A stretch of DNA of 64,000 nucleotides, taken from assembly GCA_947623955.1 (NCBI GenBank), contig CANQIP010000006.1, positions 16,939 through 80,938 on the forward strand, in the 5' to 3' direction. Position 1 is the stretch's first letter, and each line of letters starts with the position of its first letter. Shown in pieces: positions 49,643-57,927 of this stretch. Source of the DNA: an uncultured Clostridia bacterium. GTDB taxonomy: Bacteria > Bacillota > Clostridia > UBA1381. The notes under the pieces were generated by a model. That model did no database searches. It had not been told where the DNA came from and worked only from the letters and a program-made list of their open reading frames with translations. The translations under genes were made by a program, and so were the position numbers.

Positions 49643-51031
49643 TCAGAAATACATCTTCAAATATTTTTTCGTGTTGTTGATCATCTCGTCAAACAGCTTG
49701 CTCGCGTCGTCAAGCGAGAGTTCGACGTTCGCGTCGTTCGCAAAGCACGCGAACACGCCGTCGAGGTCTCGCGCGAGAGCCGCGTCAAGCACTCTGTCCT
49801 GCTCGCCCGACACGCGGCTTATAAGCGGGTATATCTCCTCGGGAATATTGCCCGCGAACACAGGCGTTAAGGAGTTTGCGCGGAACACCGCGTTCGTCTC
49901 CACAACAGCTCCCAGCGGCAAATTCGGTATCTGTCCGCGGTTCGGTATGTTGACGTTCGTAACAAGGTCGCAAAGACCCAGCAACGCGCGCATCTGCTGT
50001 ACGCCTTCCTCGCCCGTCTCGCGTATTTCAAATTTTTCTTCGTTCTTATACAGACGCTCGCTGCGCTCCAGTCGGCGCTTTAAATCCTCCTTGCGCCACT
50101 TTACCGTTGTAAGACCGAATCCCCACTTTTCAACCGTTTCGGGGTCTTTGAGGTACCACTTGCCGGGGCAGAATTCGGCAAGATGTCTGTCGCCCGCTGC
50201 CGCGATGTAGCCGTAGCGCAGGAACAGATCGAGCTTTACCTTCTCGCGGCTGAAAAACGACTTGTTCATCCAGTTTTTATCCGCCGCGTCGCCGTAGCCC
50301 GTATCCTTGTACTTCTCGGCAAACTCGCGGTATATCGGGAATATATCGATGTCCTCGTACTGCGCGCTCGTGAGCCATGTAAAGTGGTTCACGCCGACGA
50401 CGTTTACCTTTATTTCCTCGCGCTTTACGTCCTTTATGCCGCACATATCGTCAAGAGCCGCCGCGAGCAGCTTTTGTGTGCCGAATACCTCGTGACAGCA
50501 GCCGAACGCCTTTATCTCGGGGAATACGCGGTAGAGCGTCTTTGTGCATATCGTCATGGGGTTTGTGTAGTTTATTACCCACGCGTTGGGGCAGTATTTT
50601 TTAATGCACTCCGCGATTTCCTCAAACATCGGTATTGTGCGCAGCGCTCTTATTATGCCGCCCGCGCCTGCGGTGTCGCCGACAGACTGGTATATGCCGT
50701 ACTTTTCGGGCGCGTGTACGTCGCTCTCCATTTCGTCGAACGTTGCGGGCAGAATGGATATTACCACAAAGTCCGCGTCCTTGTACGCGGCGCGCGCGCT
50801 TTTTACGGCTCTGTACTTCCACGGCGACTTGCAGCCCTTTACGTCCTTTATCCTGTTGCCTATAGTCTCGTTTTTCTTCGCCGCGTCATAGTCGATGTCG
50901 TAGAGGTAAACCGTGCCGCACATGTCCTCGGTCGCGGCAAGGTCACTCATAAGACCCCACGCCCAGCCGCGCGAGCCACCGCCTATGTACGCTATTTTTA
51001 AATCCGTCACTTTCTTGTTCGCGTATTTCAT
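49643..51031 (-). CDS. GH4 alpha-galacturonidase-like enzyme (LplD type)
   Basis: The protein has 462 aa from ATG 51031 behind GGAGG; a longer frame to 51091 is rejected. KIAYIGGGSRGWAWGLMSDLA is the NAD-binding Rossmann loop. VINYTNPMTICTKTLYRVFP and AFGCCHEVFGTQ form the GH4 metal-site region (Asn, Cys, His). GCCHE in place of the CHS-type motif is typical of the galacturonidase group (LplD). GH4 enzymes use NAD and a divalent metal in an oxidation-elimination mechanism. Its place directly before uxaC supports release of galacturonic acid from oligogalacturonates or rhamnogalacturonan. It heads the operon. Confidence 0.87.
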   Translation of the reverse strand: MKYANKKVTDLKIAYIGGGSRGWAWGLMSDLAATEDMCGTVYLYDIDYDAAKKNETIGNRIKDVKGCKSPWKYRAVKSARAAYKDADFVVISILPATFDEMESDVHAPEKYGIYQSVGDTAGAGGIIRALRTIPMFEEIAECIKKYCPNAWVINYTNPMTICTKTLYRVFPEIKAFGCCHEVFGTQKLLAAALDDMCGIKDVKREEIKVNVVGVNHFTWLTSAQYEDIDIFPIYREFAEKYKDTGYGDAADKNWMNKSFFSREKVKLDLFLRYGYIAAAGDRHLAEFCPGKWYLKDPETVEKWGFGLTTVKWRKEDLKRRLERSERLYKNEEKFEIRETGEEGVQQMRALLGLCDLVTNVNIPNRGQIPNLPLGAVVETNAVFRANSLTPVFAGNIPEEIYPLISRVSGEQDRVLDAALARDLDGVFACFANDANVELSLDDASKLFDEMINNTKKYLKMYF

Positions 51032-51057
51032 ATTCAGCCTCCGTATGATTTTTTTAT

Positions 51058-51086
51058 ATTTTATCACAACGCGTTTTTTGAAACAA
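51058..51086 (-). promoter_or_regulatory. Promoter of the galacturonate operon
   Basis: On the minus strand TTGTTT (51086-51081), 17 nt, TAAAAT (51063-51058). Confidence 0.65.
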
Positions 51087-51140
51087 TACAAAAACCGATT
51101 TTTACGTGAAAAATATCGGTTATTTTTTCATAAAGCAGTA

Positions 51141-51172
51141 AAGCGTTCCCCGCGCGCAAGCGGAGAACGCTT
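51141..51172 (-). terminator. Hairpin after the COG0523 GTPase gene
   Basis: AAGCGTTC (51141-51148) pairs with GAACGCTT (51165-51172), with an inner CCGC/GCGG. No strong T run follows on the minus strand, so it is a weak candidate. Confidence 0.45.
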
Positions 51173-51183
51173 AAATTCATATA

Positions 51184-52452
51184 TTACAGAAGCAGCGCGT
51201 CAAGCTCTGCCGATATTGCTTTTTTGTCAAGGTCTCTGCCTATGAACACAAGCTTTATCATTCTGTCGCCGCACTTTTCGTCCCAGTTGTCGAGTATCGA
51301 CGGGTCGTCGGCGATAAACTGGTCGAGCATCTTCTTCGGCGCGCTCGCGAGCCACTTGCCGTTTTCGTACATCTGTATCTGCTTGCCCGCCTGCTCAAAC
51401 ACGTATGACATATCGTTGTCCGCGTCGAGCCACAGTATGCCCTTGCAGCGGATAACGTTCTTCGGGAAGTCGTTGCGCGCCCAGCGCTTTAATCTGCCGA
51501 GCTTCATCGGCTGACGGCGGTAGTACACGAACGAGCCGATACCGTATTCCTCCGCCTCGCCGTGGTCGTGGTCATGGTGGTGGTGATGGTGGTGACCGTG
51601 ATGCTCATCATGGTCATGGTCGTGATGATGGTGTTCATGCTCATCGTCATCGTGGTCGTCATGGTCATGGTGATGATGCTCGTGTTCGTCGTGGTCGTCA
51701 TCATCATCGTCATCGTGCTCGTTTTCCTTGTTCTCGAACTCCGCTATCCAGCCCGCCGACGAGAATGTTTCGTCAATATCAAACTGCTTTGTGTCGAGTA
51801 CATCCTTCATATCGACCTTGCAGTAATTCGTCTCGATAATCTTCGCCTTCGGCTGCAAAGCCTTTATTACGGCGCGAACCTTGCCGAGGTCGCTCTCGCT
51901 TACCTCGTCGACCTTGTTTATGATAATGGTCGAGCAGAACTCTATCTGCTGTATCAGAAGGTTTTCTATATCCTCCTCGTCCACCTGTCCCATAAGCTTG
52001 TCACCGCCCGCGAACTCATCCACAAGACGCAGCGCGTCAACGACCGTCACAACGCAGTCAAGCTTTACGATAGGCGGTACCTCGCTGCCCTCGACCGAGC
52101 CGTCCATCATCGAAATCGTCTGCACGATAGGCAGCGGCTCGCATATGCCACTCGCCTCGATCAGTATATAGTCGAATTTTCCCGACGTTGCAAGCTCCGC
52201 GATCTGTTTCATCAAATCGACCTTCAGCGTGCAGCAGATACAGCCGTTAGTAAGCGGCACAAGGCTCGCGTCCTCCTCCTGGACCATGCCGCCCTTCTGT
52301 ATGAGCGTCGAGTCGATGTTGACCTCGCCTATGTCGTTCACTATCACGGCGCACTTGTAACCCTCCTGGTTCGACAGAATGTGGTTCATAAGCGTAGTTT
52401 TTCCCGCTCCGAGATAGCCCGTCAAAAGCGTTATGGGTATTCTCTTATCCAA
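51184..52452 (-). CDS. COG0523 (CobW/ZNG-type) GTPase with long His/Asp-rich segment
   Basis: The 422-aa protein starts at TTG 52452, preceded by AGAGG. G-domain motifs: Walker [12 protein letters not shown] (12-20), the metal-binding CICC (71-74), IEASGICEP and INKVDE. Between the G domain and the C-terminal CobW_C domain (about 305-420) lies a ~55-residue stretch of almost only His, Asp and Glu. COG0523 proteins are GTP-driven metal chaperones; the His-rich run points to zinc or another soft metal store. Its neighbours give no target. The promoter region has AATTACAAAATTACAA repeats but no clear Zur box. The repeated codons make this tract prone to length change. Confidence 0.88.
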   Translation of the reverse strand: MDKRIPITLLTGYLGAGKTTLMNHILSNQEGYKCAVIVNDIGEVNIDSTLIQKGGMVQEEDASLVPLTNGCICCTLKVDLMKQIAELATSGKFDYILIEASGICEPLPIVQTISMMDGSVEGSEVPPIVKLDCVVTVVDALRLVDEFAGGDKLMGQVDEEDIENLLIQQIEFCSTIIINKVDEVSESDLGKVRAVIKALQPKAKIIETNYCKVDMKDVLDTKQFDIDETFSSAGWIAEFENKENEHDDDDDDDHDEHEHHHHDHDDHDDDEHEHHHHDHDHDEHHGHHHHHHHDHDHGEAEEYGIGSFVYYRRQPMKLGRLKRWARNDFPKNVIRCKGILWLDADNDMSYVFEQAGKQIQMYENGKWLASAPKKMLDQFIADDPSILDNWDEKCGDRMIKLVFIGRDLDKKAISAELDALLL

Positions 52453-52490
52453 TTTTTATTACCTCTTTCCTTATTATGCCTTTGTGGTAT

Positions 52491-52519
52491 ATATTAGCAC
52501 ATAAATTACAAAATTACAA
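52491..52519 (-). promoter_or_regulatory. Promoter of the COG0523 GTPase gene
   Basis: On the minus strand TTGTAA (52519-52514), 17 nt, TAATAT (52496-52491). Confidence 0.65.
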
Positions 52520-52533
52520 GCGTGTTTTTACAG

Positions 52534-53295
52534 TCAGTTTTTCAAAAACTCCGCCGCCTCCTCGAGAACGCTGTCAAGGGAAATCGTGTCGAGACCGTGC
52601 GTTTCGCCCTCCACTATGTGCAGCGTCACGTTATCCATACATTTCTTGTACCGCAGCGAGCCGATAAGCCCGACCGCCTCGTCCTTCGTGCCGTGGATGA
52701 TAAGCGTCTTGCCGAGGAACATCGAGGTCGTTTCGTACACGGGAATTGTACGCGCCAGACGCATATATTTCTGACCGAGCCTGTAATCGTTCTGCTCGAC
52801 GTCCTTCATATCTATATACTCGGGCGGGTTGTAGGTGTCGTATATTTTGCCGAAACACGAGCCGCGCTGAGCGTCGTCGGGTATCGTCGCCGCCGGCGCC
52901 ATTAAAACGAGCTTTTTTACAAGCTCTCTGTAGTAGCCCGCCGTCATACCGCCGACAAGCGCGCCCTGCGAATGTCCGGCTATGTATATCTCGCTTACCC
53001 AGTCAAGCTTTCTCACATATTCCATTATCGCCATAGCGTCGAGTATCTCGCCGTAGACCGTCATATCCTCAAATTCGCCGCCGCTTTCGCCGTGACCGTT
53101 AAAATCAAAGCGTATTACGGCTATGCCGCGCTTTAACAGCTTTTGGGCGAGAATATCGTGCATACCGCCCTTGCCCACGCCGCGGCTCGACATGAGCCCG
53201 TGGAATATTATCGTTATCGGGCATTTGTCTGTTCCTTCCGGTCTTTCGAGCGTTCCTTTAAGCGTCAGACCGTCTCTTTTCACGCTTATCTCCAT
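52534..53295 (-). CDS. Alpha/beta hydrolase (cinnamoyl/feruloyl esterase-like)
   Basis: The protein has 253 aa and GGAGG before the ATG. FHGLMSSRG with the following Gly-rich loop forms the oxyanion hole, IRFDFNGHGESGG is the next conserved strand, and GHSQGALVGG carries the nucleophile Ser. The Asp is in HGTKDEAVG and the His in EGETHGLD. The length, lid region and HGxKD pattern resemble bacterial cinnamoyl (feruloyl) esterases, which would fit the pectin/arabinan enzymes nearby. Serine hydrolases of this fold are promiscuous, so the substrate is not certain. No signal peptide is seen; it acts in the cytoplasm. Confidence 0.8.
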   Translation of the reverse strand: MEISVKRDGLTLKGTLERPEGTDKCPITIIFHGLMSSRGVGKGGMHDILAQKLLKRGIAVIRFDFNGHGESGGEFEDMTVYGEILDAMAIMEYVRKLDWVSEIYIAGHSQGALVGGMTAGYYRELVKKLVLMAPAATIPDDAQRGSCFGKIYDTYNPPEYIDMKDVEQNDYRLGQKYMRLARTIPVYETTSMFLGKTLIIHGTKDEAVGLIGSLRYKKCMDNVTLHIVEGETHGLDTISLDSVLEEAAEFLKN

Positions 53296-53357
53296 TTTAC
53301 ATTCCTCCTATGAATATTAAAGCTATTTTACCACATTCGCCCATTAAATACAAGAAC

Positions 53358-53575
53358 AAAAAAATAAAAACCCCGAAATAACCGTCCGAACAAGTCAAGT
53401 TTCTACCTGCCCATGCAGGTGGGTTACATCCCGAATACTTTATATGTCCACTGGCAGTCCCGAAGGAAAGGAGGCGTATACGCCGCATCCGGAGAATGAG
53501 TCCCTTTAAAGAAGTGTTGGTAAAAAAAAGACTTTTAAACGCGAAATCTCAGGGTAATTGGCTATTTATTTTTCT
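53358..53575 (-). ncRNA. Structured small RNA, candidate 6S RNA
   Basis: On the minus strand a promoter (53610-53582) precedes a ~200-nt non-coding region that ends in TTTTT A TTTTTTT (53370-53358). Its ends pair: CCCTGAGAT (53554-53546) with ATTTCGGGG (53379-53371). Inside that, AAGTC pairs with GACTT and TTTTTACC with GGTAGAAA, giving a rod with internal bulges and a complex middle containing GGCGTATACGCC and ACCTGC/GCAGGT hairpins. Size, rod shape and terminator right after the closing stem fit 6S RNA, the RNA polymerase regulator. A riboswitch leader of the hydrolase gene 63 nt downstream is the main alternative. The identity is inferred from architecture. Confidence 0.6.
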
Positions 53576-53581
53576 GATTTA

Positions 53582-53610
53582 ATTTTAGCATATTACTGTT
53601 AAAATTGCAA
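53582..53610 (-). promoter_or_regulatory. Promoter of the structured RNA
   Basis: On the minus strand TTGCAA (53610-53605), 17 nt, TAAAAT (53587-53582). Confidence 0.7.
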
Positions 53611-53639
53611 TAGGAAGTTTATGTTTTTTTACAATTTTT

Positions 53640-53906
53640 TCAGTCAATGTTTTCCTCGTCGCGGCGGAGAAATTCGTTGAACGCTCTTTCAAGTCTCGCG
53701 TCGTCGTCTACCATTACAAGCTCGGCGTCCTCGCTGTCAATGTCGCCTTGAACCTGCATGATGAGAACCTCGTCGTTCTCCATTTCCTCGGGCAGTACCT
53801 CCAAAAGCGCGAAGTACGTCACGCCCTCGAACTCGAACACGTCTATAACTTCAAATTCAACCTCGCAGCCGTTTTCATCTTCAAGAATTATTATGTTGTT
53901 TTCCAT
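53640..53906 (-). CDS. DUF1292 protein
   Basis: This 88-aa acidic protein has IIILEDENGCEVEFEVIDVFEFEGVTYFALLEV and VLIMQVQGDIDSEDAELVMVDDDARLERAFNEF, the whole DUF1292 (YrzB) domain. The function is unknown. In many Firmicutes it sits after ireB and ruvX-like genes (yrzL-yrrK-yrzB); here it stands alone between the structured RNA and the GH2 gene, so that operon has been broken up. The ATG follows AAAGGAAT. Confidence 0.88.
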   Translation of the reverse strand: MENNIIILEDENGCEVEFEVIDVFEFEGVTYFALLEVLPEEMENDEVLIMQVQGDIDSEDAELVMVDDDARLERAFNEFLRRDEENID

Positions 53907-53995
53907 GTTTTTTATTCCTTTCTTATATTATATTTTTATTTTAATATACAACCGCAAAATTGTCAATCCCGTCGGAAAAATAATCGCCAATCTTA

Positions 53996-54024
53996 TTGAC
54001 AAATTTCACGCGCGCATATATACT
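53996..54024 (+). promoter_or_regulatory. Promoter of the GH2 beta-galactosidase
   Basis: TTGACA (53996-54001), 17 nt, TATACT (54019-54024), followed by GGGAGG at the ribosome site. Confidence 0.78.
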
Positions 54025-54048
54025 TTAACGGTATGGGAGGTTTTGATT

Positions 54049-56970
54049 ATGAGACTTGAAAATTATCACAAAAATTTGAAAACACTGCATGTAAATACGG
54101 AAAGCGAACGTCCGTATTATGAGATATATTCCGACATCGAGAATGCCCGCCGCTCGAACGAGGACAGAAAAACATTTTTAAACGGCGACTGGGATTTCGC
54201 GTACTACGGCTGCGCGTATGATGTGCCGGAGGATTTTATAAGCGGCAAAACGGACGGGTTTAAGAAGATACCCGTTCCGTCGTGCTGGCAAAATCACGGA
54301 TACGACACTCATCAGTACACGAACGTGCGCTACCCGTTCCCCTACAATCCACCCTACGTGCCTTACGAAACGCCGTGCGGCGCGTATGTGACGGAGTTTT
54401 CGTGGGAAAAGCGCGGGGGTGAGCGTCTGTATTTGAATTTCGAGGGCGTGGACTCGTGTCTGTACCTGTGGATAAACGGCGAATTTGTCGGCTACAGTCA
54501 GGTGTCGCACTCCACGTCCGAATTTGACGTGACCGATTTTATTAAGGACGGCGCGAACATTCTCGCCGTACTCGTGATGAAGTGGTGCGACGGCAGCTAC
54601 CTCGAGGATCAGGACAAGCTGCGCATGAGCGGTATTTTCCGCGACGTGTATATTCTACGCCGCCCCGAAACGCACGTCACTGATTACACGGTGACGACAG
54701 CCGTTGACGGCACAGTGACGGTTAAAACCGACAAAGCCGCGTCGTTTGTGCTGGAGGACGCGGACGGCAAGGTAATTTACAGCGGCAGTGACGGCACAAT
54801 TAAGGTAGACAAGCCCGTTTTGTGGAACGCGGAAAATCCGTATCTGTACACGCTTTACATCGTGACGGAAAACGAGGTTATAAAGGATAATGTCGGCATA
54901 CGCGAAATAAAAATCGAGGACGGTATTTTCCTGCTGAACGGCAAGCCGATAAAGATGCGCGGCGTGAACCGTCACGACAGCGACCCCGTGACGGGTTACA
55001 CGATTTCACGCGAACAGGCGAAAAAAGACCTTATGATGATGAAACGCCACAACATCAACGCTATACGCACGAGCCACTACCCCAACGCGCCGTGGTTTAC
55101 GCAGATGTGCGACGAGTACGGCTTTTACGTCATAGCGGAGGCGGATCTCGAAATACACGGCACGTCCACGCTGTACGGCGGCTCGCAGGAAAGCACGTTC
55201 GGTCTGCTCGCGAACGACCTTGACTGGGGCGAGGCGATTCTCGACCGCAGCAAGCGCAGTGTGATACGCGACAAGAACCGTCCGTGCGTCTGTCTGTGGT
55301 CGGCGGGCAACGAAGGCGGCTACGGCACGAACATCGAGAACGCGCTGCACTGGATAAAGAGTTACGACCCGACGCGTCCGACACATTACGAAAGCGCGTC
55401 ATGTCAGACGTGCGGCCACAAAAACGACCTCACCGACCTCGACGTTATAAGCACGATGTACGCGTCGTACGAGTGGATCGACGAATATTTCAAAAATCCC
55501 GGCGTGCACGTGCTGCACTTCGGTGACGGCGACTGCAGCATCTATGATATGGAGCACGCGTGGATAGATTTACCCGAAAAGGACGAAAAACAGATAAAGC
55601 CGTATATGCAGTGCGAGTTTGTACACGCTATGGGCAACGGCCCCGGCGGCATTAAGGAGTACATCGACCGTATGTACCGCTACGACGGCTTTTTCGGCGC
55701 GTTCGTTTGGGAGTGGTGCGACCACGCGGTGTACAGGGACGGCAAGTACCTCTACGGCGGCGACTTCGGCGAGTTCCCGCACGACGGGAATTTCTGCATG
55801 GACGGTCTCGTGTACCCCGACCGCAGACCGCACGTCGGTCTTTTGGAGTACAAGCAGGCGGTAAAGCCGTTTAAGATTACGTCGTACGGCAAAATCCTGA
55901 TAGTGGAAAACAGATACGATTTTTCGGAGCTTGACGATATGCTTGACTTCGAGATAAACGGCGAAAAGGTCAAATTCGACGTGCCGCCGCGCGGTAAAAA
56001 GAGTTTCCCGATGCCCGACGGCGACGTGCTGATGATTAAGGCGTATCAAAAAAATAACGCCCCGTGGGCTGACAAGGGGTACGAGGTCGGTTTTGAGCAG
56101 ATTATCGTAAACGACACCGTTCCCGCGCTCGAAAATGTGACCGCAGACGGCAGCGTAAGCGTCAGTGAGACGGAGCGTTACATCACCGTTTCGGGCGACG
56201 GGTTTGAATATGAGTTTGACAAGGCGGCCGGCAATTTCACAAAGCTTGGAAATACTGTTACAAAGGCGGTCGAGTGGAACGTGTGGCGCGCGCCGACCGA
56301 TAACGACCGCAATATCAGGAATATTTGGCAAAGCGCGGGCTACGACCGCGAATGTAATTACGTTTATGACGCGTCGTGTGAGGCGGCTGACGGCATGGCT
56401 GTAATAAAATGTCACAGCGCGCTTATCCCCGTGTTCCTGCAAAAGACGGCCGATATTTTCGCCGAGTGGACGGTTTACGCTAACGGCGTTATAGATTTAA
56501 AGGCGGACGTGAAGGTAAACAAGGACTTGCCGCCGCTGCCGAGGTTCGGACTGCGTTTCTTTACCGAGGGCGAAAACGTGCGCTACTACGGTTACGGCCC
56601 CTACGAGAGCTACAGCGACAAGCATTTATCGTCGTACCTCGGCGAGTTTGAGACGACCGTCGGCGATATGCACGAGGACTACGTAAAGCCGCAGGAAAAC
56701 GGCAGCCACTTCGGTACGCGGTACGTTGAGACGGAAAAATTGCGCGTATGCTCCGACACGCCGTTTTCGTTTAATGCGTCGCACTACACGCAGGAGGAGC
56801 TTACGGAAAAGGCGCACAATTTCGAGCTTGAACCGTGCGGCGAAACGGTTCTGTGCGTCGATTACAAGCAGGACGGTATCGGTCAGAACGCGTGCGGGCC
56901 TTTGCCGCTTGAGGAATACAGATTTGACGAAAAGGAATTTACATGGCAGATTAGGATCGAGTTATCCTAA
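54049..56970 (+). CDS. GH2 beta-galactosidase (LacZ type)
   Basis: The protein has 973 aa from ATG 54049 behind GGGAGG; the open frame to 53758 runs over the promoter and is not coding. The LacZ five-domain layout is present: the sugar-binding domain (WQNHGYDTHQYTNVRYPFPYNPPYVP), an immunoglobulin-like domain, the TIM barrel (MRGVNRHDSDPVTG, LWSAGNEGGYGTN with acid/base Glu422, and QCEFVHAMGNGPG with nucleophile Glu523) and the large C-terminal beta domain (APTDND, RYYGYGPYESY). No signal peptide is present. It cleaves terminal beta-galactosides, such as lactose or galactan fragments. It is monocistronic. Confidence 0.93.
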   Translation: MRLENYHKNLKTLHVNTESERPYYEIYSDIENARRSNEDRKTFLNGDWDFAYYGCAYDVPEDFISGKTDGFKKIPVPSCWQNHGYDTHQYTNVRYPFPYNPPYVPYETPCGAYVTEFSWEKRGGERLYLNFEGVDSCLYLWINGEFVGYSQVSHSTSEFDVTDFIKDGANILAVLVMKWCDGSYLEDQDKLRMSGIFRDVYILRRPETHVTDYTVTTAVDGTVTVKTDKAASFVLEDADGKVIYSGSDGTIKVDKPVLWNAENPYLYTLYIVTENEVIKDNVGIREIKIEDGIFLLNGKPIKMRGVNRHDSDPVTGYTISREQAKKDLMMMKRHNINAIRTSHYPNAPWFTQMCDEYGFYVIAEADLEIHGTSTLYGGSQESTFGLLANDLDWGEAILDRSKRSVIRDKNRPCVCLWSAGNEGGYGTNIENALHWIKSYDPTRPTHYESASCQTCGHKNDLTDLDVISTMYASYEWIDEYFKNPGVHVLHFGDGDCSIYDMEHAWIDLPEKDEKQIKPYMQCEFVHAMGNGPGGIKEYIDRMYRYDGFFGAFVWEWCDHAVYRDGKYLYGGDFGEFPHDGNFCMDGLVYPDRRPHVGLLEYKQAVKPFKITSYGKILIVENRYDFSELDDMLDFEINGEKVKFDVPPRGKKSFPMPDGDVLMIKAYQKNNAPWADKGYEVGFEQIIVNDTVPALENVTADGSVSVSETERYITVSGDGFEYEFDKAAGNFTKLGNTVTKAVEWNVWRAPTDNDRNIRNIWQSAGYDRECNYVYDASCEAADGMAVIKCHSALIPVFLQKTADIFAEWTVYANGVIDLKADVKVNKDLPPLPRFGLRFFTEGENVRYYGYGPYESYSDKHLSSYLGEFETTVGDMHEDYVKPQENGSHFGTRYVETEKLRVCSDTPFSFNASHYTQEELTEKAHNFELEPCGETVLCVDYKQDGIGQNACGPLPLEEYRFDEKEFTWQIRIELS

Positions 56971-56975
56971 AAAAC

Positions 56976-57012
56976 AGGGGTAAGGGCGTTGAACCCTTAC
57001 CCCTTATTTTTT
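56976..57012. terminator. Terminator after the GH2 gene
   Basis: AGGGGTAAGGG (56976-56986) pairs with CCCTTACCCCT (56994-57004), then ATTTTTT. The convergent CAP gene ends 17 nt away. Confidence 0.87.
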
Positions 57013-57028
57013 CGGCTTATGTACGCGA

Positions 57029-57820
57029 TTATCTCTTCACAAATTCCTGTGTCCAGTATATTGTGCCGCCGCTGCTCTTTACCGCGCCGATACCGATTTC
57101 GGTGTATGTGGCGTTAAGTATGTTCTTTCTGTGACCGGACGAGTTCATCCAAGCGTTCATTACGGCAGCCGCGCTGCGCTGACCCGACGCGATGTTTTCC
57201 GCCGCCGCGCGGTAGCTTATGCCCGCAGCTCTCATTCTGTCGAACGGCGACTGACCGTCGGGGTTATTATGGTCGAAGAAGTGACGGTTTATCATGTCCG
57301 CGCTGTGCGCTCTCGCAAGCGCATCGAGGTCGGACGCGCGCTTTAACGCGTTAAGTCCGCGTGACGTGCGTTCCTCGTTTACAAGGCGCAGCACCTCGTC
57401 CTCCATTGCGCTCTCCGATGAAATATTCGGCGCGGTCGTGGGCGTTGCCGTCGGTTTAGCCGTAGGTTTCGCCGTGGGGGCGGGTGTTGCCGTGGGTTGA
57501 ACCGTCGGAACGGGCGTCGCGGTCGGCTTTGCGGTAGGCGCAGCAGTCGGTTTTGCCGTAGGCTGCGGCGCGGGCGCGGGCGTTGCCGTCGGTTTTGAGT
57601 TCGGACACGAGGACGGTATGTTGTACTTGTCCAAATCTATGCCGTACCTTTTAAGTATATCTTTTATAACGTTTTCCTTATCGCATTTTATCGTTTGTGC
57701 CGTGTTTGACATCAGCGATTTGAACATACATGACGCAGAAATCGTCCGCGCCTGAACAGGTACTGCCGAGGCAGCCGTAAGCGTAACCGTCAATGTCAGT
57801 AACAATGTCATTTTTTTCAT
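57029..57820 (-). CDS. Secreted CAP/SCP-domain protein (YkwD-like)
   Basis: The protein has 263 aa from ATG 57820 with GAAGGGAAGGA upstream. Signal peptide to about residue 24 (ASAVPVQA). A short region with CMFK and IKCDKEN is followed by a Pro/Thr/Ala repeat linker (KPTATPAP, APTAKPT units) and a CAP domain: VLRLVNEERTSRGLNALKR, DLDALARAHSADM, HNNPDGQSPFDRM, GISYRAAAENIA, WMNSSGHRKNILN and IYWTQEFVK. This is the YkwD/SafA-associated class of Firmicutes CAP proteins found in spore coats and secretions. The activity is unclear. Slippage-prone codons in the linker could vary its length. Confidence 0.88.
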   Translation of the reverse strand: MKKMTLLLTLTVTLTAASAVPVQARTISASCMFKSLMSNTAQTIKCDKENVIKDILKRYGIDLDKYNIPSSCPNSKPTATPAPAPQPTAKPTAAPTAKPTATPVPTVQPTATPAPTAKPTAKPTATPTTAPNISSESAMEDEVLRLVNEERTSRGLNALKRASDLDALARAHSADMINRHFFDHNNPDGQSPFDRMRAAGISYRAAAENIASGQRSAAAVMNAWMNSSGHRKNILNATYTEIGIGAVKSSGGTIYWTQEFVKR

Positions 57821-57865
57821 ATAATTCCTTCCCTTCTTTTGCTTTGTCAGCATTGCTACATTTTG

Positions 57866-57894
57866 ATTATACGACAGTTTTTTGGTTTTGTAAA
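57866..57894 (-). promoter_or_regulatory. Promoter of the CAP gene
   Basis: On the minus strand TTTACA (57894-57889), 17 nt, TATAAT (57871-57866). Confidence 0.72.
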
Positions 57895-57927
57895 CGAACA
57901 ATGTTTGGTAAGGAAATTAAGTCAATT

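Noticed and set aside
51562..52497. Plus-strand frame rich in Val and Met
   Set aside because: It is the complement of the His/Asp tract of the COG0523 gene; the Val/Met run is only the reverse reading of those codons.
53358..53575. Plus-strand RNA in the structured region
   Set aside because: Some stems also form on the plus strand, and one inner helix is better there, but the promoter, the outer closing stem and the T-run are on the minus strand.
53758..54048. N-terminal extension of the GH2 gene
   Set aside because: The open frame runs through the DUF1292 gene and the consensus promoter at 53996-54024; the ribosome site supports ATG 54049.
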